In this document: in pieces, positions 6,292-7,997 of the stretch
How the letters are laid out: every line of letters begins with the position of its first letter
Position numbering within the stretch: the stretch's first letter is position 1
Source: an uncultured Pseudomonadota bacterium
GTDB lineage: Bacteria; Pseudomonadota; Gammaproteobacteria; Steroidobacterales; Steroidobacteraceae
DNA: 7,997 nt
Reading direction: 5' to 3'
Assembly: GCA_903890265.1 (NCBI GenBank)
Contig: CAITAM010000494.1
Span: 1 to 7,997, forward strand
Made by a program: the position numbers and the translations under genes
Notes under the pieces: generated by a model
What the model saw: the letters and a program-made list of their open reading frames with translations, nothing else
Database searches by the model: none
What the model was told of the DNA's origin: nothing

Positions 6292-6317
6292 GGCGTCACC
6301 GCGAGAACGGTGACGCC
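6292..6317 (+). repeat. 10-bp perfect hairpin between the receptor and amidohydrolase genes
   Basis: GGCGTCACCG (6292-6301) and CGGTGACGCC (6308-6317) are exact reverse complements with the loop CGAGAA. The stem lies in the 58-base gap, 17 bases after the receptor stop and six bases before the next ribosome site. No T run follows, so readthrough is expected. Such intercistronic stems often protect upstream mRNA or lower expression of the next gene. Confidence 0.7.
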
Positions 6318-6322
6318 CGTTC

Positions 6323-6329
6323 GGGAGGA
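6323..6329 (+). promoter_or_regulatory. Ribosome binding site of the amidohydrolase
   Basis: GGGAGGA sits three to four bases before the ATG at 6333. The motif is strong and the spacing slightly short; it supports the start that gives a clean signal peptide. Confidence 0.7.
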
Positions 6330-6332
6330 CTT

Positions 6333-7592
6333 ATGAAGACATTCGTGATGCTCGCGGCACTCGCCGTTGGCGGCGTGGCCCATGCCGAGACGGTGGTCAT
6401 TCACGCAGGTACCGTGATTGACCCGGCGAAGGGTGCGGTGTCCCGCGACCAGTACATCGTCGTCGAGGGCGGCGTCATCAAGTCGGTGGGTCCGCGCAGT
6501 ACGGCGCCCGCTGGCGCGCGCCTGATCGACCTCTCGAGCGAATGGGTCATGCCCGGGCTGATGGACGCGCACACCCATCTGTCCCTGACCGAGCTCGTCG
6601 GCGATGCGCCGTTCGAATCCTTCTACATCAAGGAGTCGTCGACCTACCGGGCGATGCGCGCGATGCACAACGGCGAAGTCGTCCTCCACCAGGGCTTCAC
6701 GACGGTGCGCGATCTCGGCAATGGTGCTGATTACGCGATGATGGACGTGCAGCGCGGACTGGCGAACGGCTGGTTCAAGGGACCGACCTTCCTCACCACC
6801 GGCAAGATCATCACGCCCTTTGGCGGCCAGTCGCACAACATCCCGTCCGAGCAGGGTGCGTTCTGGAAGTACGAGTACCTCGATGCCGACAGTCCGGCCG
6901 AGATCCGTAAAGCCGTGCGGATGAACATCTATTACGGCGCGAATGTCATCAAGCTCGCGCTCGACAACAATCCCTATCACTACTCCGTCGAGGAGATCCG
7001 CGCCGCCGTCGACGAGGCACACCACGCGGGAATCCCGGTAGCCGTCCACGTCTATGGCGGGGAGGCGCTGGACAACGCCATCGAGGCGGGCGTCGACTCG
7101 ATCGAGCACGGCTTCTTCCTGACTGACGCGCAGCTGCGCAAGATGAAGGAGAAGGGCATCGCGCTCGTCGGTACCGACTTCCCGCGCGCGCATCTCGACA
7201 TCGTCGGCACGTCCGGCGGCATTTTCCCGGAGCCCCCGGTGCTCGCGCCGGCGATCATCGACCGGTTGGCGCGCGCCTACAAGATCGGCGTCAAAATCGC
7301 GTTCGGCAGCGATACGGTGATCGAGATGGAGGGCCGGACCCGCGCGGACCTCATGCTGGACTACCTTGCCACCTGGCGGGCCGCGGGCATTCCCGCGATG
7401 GACATCCTGAAGGGCTGGACGTCCGACGTCGCGGGCGTACTGCGGATTGAAAAAACCCGCGGCCGGGTGGCGGAGGGCTTCAAGGCGGACCTCGTTGCGA
7501 TGCCCGCCGACCCGATCACCGATCTCGACAACCTGCGCAAGATCGACTTCGTGATGAAAGACGGTGCCGTTGTCCGCCATGACGGGCACTGA
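6333..7592 (+). CDS. Exported metal-dependent amidohydrolase (imidazolonepropionase/Xaa-Pro dipeptidase-like)
   Basis: A 419-residue precursor of the amidohydrolase superfamily. Residues 1-18 are a signal peptide (cleavage after VAHA), placing the enzyme in the periplasm. The fold begins with the small beta domain (TVVIHAGTVIDP, 20-31), followed by the TIM barrel. All expected metal ligands are visible: His80 and His82 in DAHTHL, Lys207 in NVIKLAL as the probable carboxylated bridging lysine, His239 in VAVHVYG, His259 in SIEHGF and Asp327 in FGSDT. The C-terminal GRVAEGFKADLVAM (377-390) returns to the beta domain. This set matches the binuclear imidazolonepropionase-like group that includes secreted Xaa-Pro and Xaa-Arg/Lys dipeptidases, which hydrolyse amide bonds. 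Specificity cannot be predicted from what is visible. It follows the receptor gene by 58 bases, and the next gene starts at or before its stop, so the three are probably co-transcribed and the enzyme likely processes what the receptor imports. Confidence 0.93.
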   Translation: MKTFVMLAALAVGGVAHAETVVIHAGTVIDPAKGAVSRDQYIVVEGGVIKSVGPRSTAPAGARLIDLSSEWVMPGLMDAHTHLSLTELVGDAPFESFYIKESSTYRAMRAMHNGEVVLHQGFTTVRDLGNGADYAMMDVQRGLANGWFKGPTFLTTGKIITPFGGQSHNIPSEQGAFWKYEYLDADSPAEIRKAVRMNIYYGANVIKLALDNNPYHYSVEEIRAAVDEAHHAGIPVAVHVYGGEALDNAIEAGVDSIEHGFFLTDAQLRKMKEKGIALVGTDFPRAHLDIVGTSGGIFPEPPVLAPAIIDRLARAYKIGVKIAFGSDTVIEMEGRTRADLMLDYLATWRAAGIPAMDILKGWTSDVAGVLRIEKTRGRVAEGFKADLVAMPADPITDLDNLRKIDFVMKDGAVVRHDGH

Positions 7593-7599
7593 GACCGCC

Positions 7600-7997
7600 A
7601 TGACCACCCATACCGCTCTGCCGATCGAGTACGCCGACGCGAGCCCGGAGGTTCGCGCGGTGTACGACGACATCATGGCGACCCGCAAGACCGATTGGAT
7701 CAACAACTTCTGGAAAGTGCTTGCGCACCACCCGCCGACGCTCAGGCGCCTGTGGGACAACGTCAAGCAGGTGATGGGGCCGGGCGCGCTCGACCCGCTC
7801 ACCAAGGAACTGATCTACGTCGCGGTCAGCGTCACCAACAACTGCCAGTACTGCATTGCGTCGCACGGCGCCGCGGCGCGCGCCAAGGGCATGACGGACG
7901 AGCAGCATGCGGAGCTGATGGCGATCATTGGTCTCGCGAACGACACCAACCGCCTCGTGAACGGCTATCGGGTGCCGCTCGACGAGCGATTCAAGTA
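7600..7997 (+). CDS. AhpD/carboxymuconolactone decarboxylase-like protein (partial, runs off right edge)
   Basis: An open frame of 132 codons from ATG 7600 reaches the window end without a stop. After a helical start (LPIEYADASPEVRAVYDDI) it contains LTKELIYVAVSVTNNCQYCIASHG. Glu70, Cys82, Cys85 and His89 have the E-x11-C-x2-C-x3-H spacing of AhpD, in which the two cysteines form the redox pair and Glu/His relay protons for alkylhydroperoxide reduction. The closest group is the 'peroxidase-related' or CMD-domain proteins. There is no signal peptide, so it is cytoplasmic. The start is uncertain: an in-frame ATG at 7579 would add seven residues and overlap the amidohydrolase stop by 14 bases, while 7600 leaves a 7-base gap; neither has a strong ribosome site, which fits coupled translation. 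Reaction is inferred from motif only; members also act as dehydratases or decarboxylases or have no known function. Confidence 0.85.
   Translation, partial: MTTHTALPIEYADASPEVRAVYDDIMATRKTDWINNFWKVLAHHPPTLRRLWDNVKQVMGPGALDPLTKELIYVAVSVTNNCQYCIASHGAAARAKGMTDEQHAELMAIIGLANDTNRLVNGYRVPLDERFK

Noticed and set aside
6258..7805. 515-codon open frame on the minus strand opposite the amidohydrolase and AhpD-like genes
   Set aside because: It is antisense to two proteins with complete active-site motifs and has the same Asp/Val/Arg-rich composition as other antisense shadows.

Overview
The window looks like a piece of a GC-rich proteobacterial chromosome, most likely from a gammaproteobacterium of the environmental type that carries many TonB-dependent receptors (the Steroidobacter/Nevskia/Xanthomonas side of the class). 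The reasons are a full-length CysB, a YajQ, an 'EEVIVTA' TonB-box receptor with exported hydrolase, strong GC bias at third codon positions and good Shine-Dalgarno sequences before several genes. The taxonomic guess is inference. No RNA genes, insertion sequences, CRISPR arrays or integration sites were seen.

Left half (1-3624, minus strand). Read in the direction of transcription, the order is cysB (3624-2635), a GNAT acetyltransferase (2561-2043), yajQ (1990-1508) and a membrane sensor kinase with a periplasmic CHASE domain (from 1491, running off the left edge). Gaps are 73, 52 and 16 bases. The sensor gene is broken, or apparently broken, by one amber codon at 228-226 in the middle of its PAS domain. 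The same frame continues without another stop to the window edge and there encodes the kinase phospho-acceptor box (MSHEI).

Centre (3625-3919). A 295-base divergent intergenic region holds an AT-rich island with two perfect dyads whose centres are 22 bp apart, candidate promoter elements, and then a structured leader (two hairpins) ahead of the receptor gene.

Right half (3920-7997, plus strand). A tight cluster encodes a TonB-dependent outer-membrane receptor, an exported metal-dependent amidohydrolase with a complete set of metal ligands, and an AhpD/carboxymuconolactone-decarboxylase-like protein cut by the right edge, with the exact E-x11-CxxCxxxH active-site spacing. The simplest reading is an uptake-and-degradation unit: the receptor brings a small molecule into the periplasm, the amidohydrolase opens an amide or cyclic amide bond there, and the AhpD-like protein acts in the cytoplasm. 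The divergent cysB makes a sulfur-limitation link possible but not shown.

Most worth following up: the amber-split CHASE-PAS kinase, the paired dyads between cysB and the receptor, and the receptor-amidohydrolase-AhpD unit itself.
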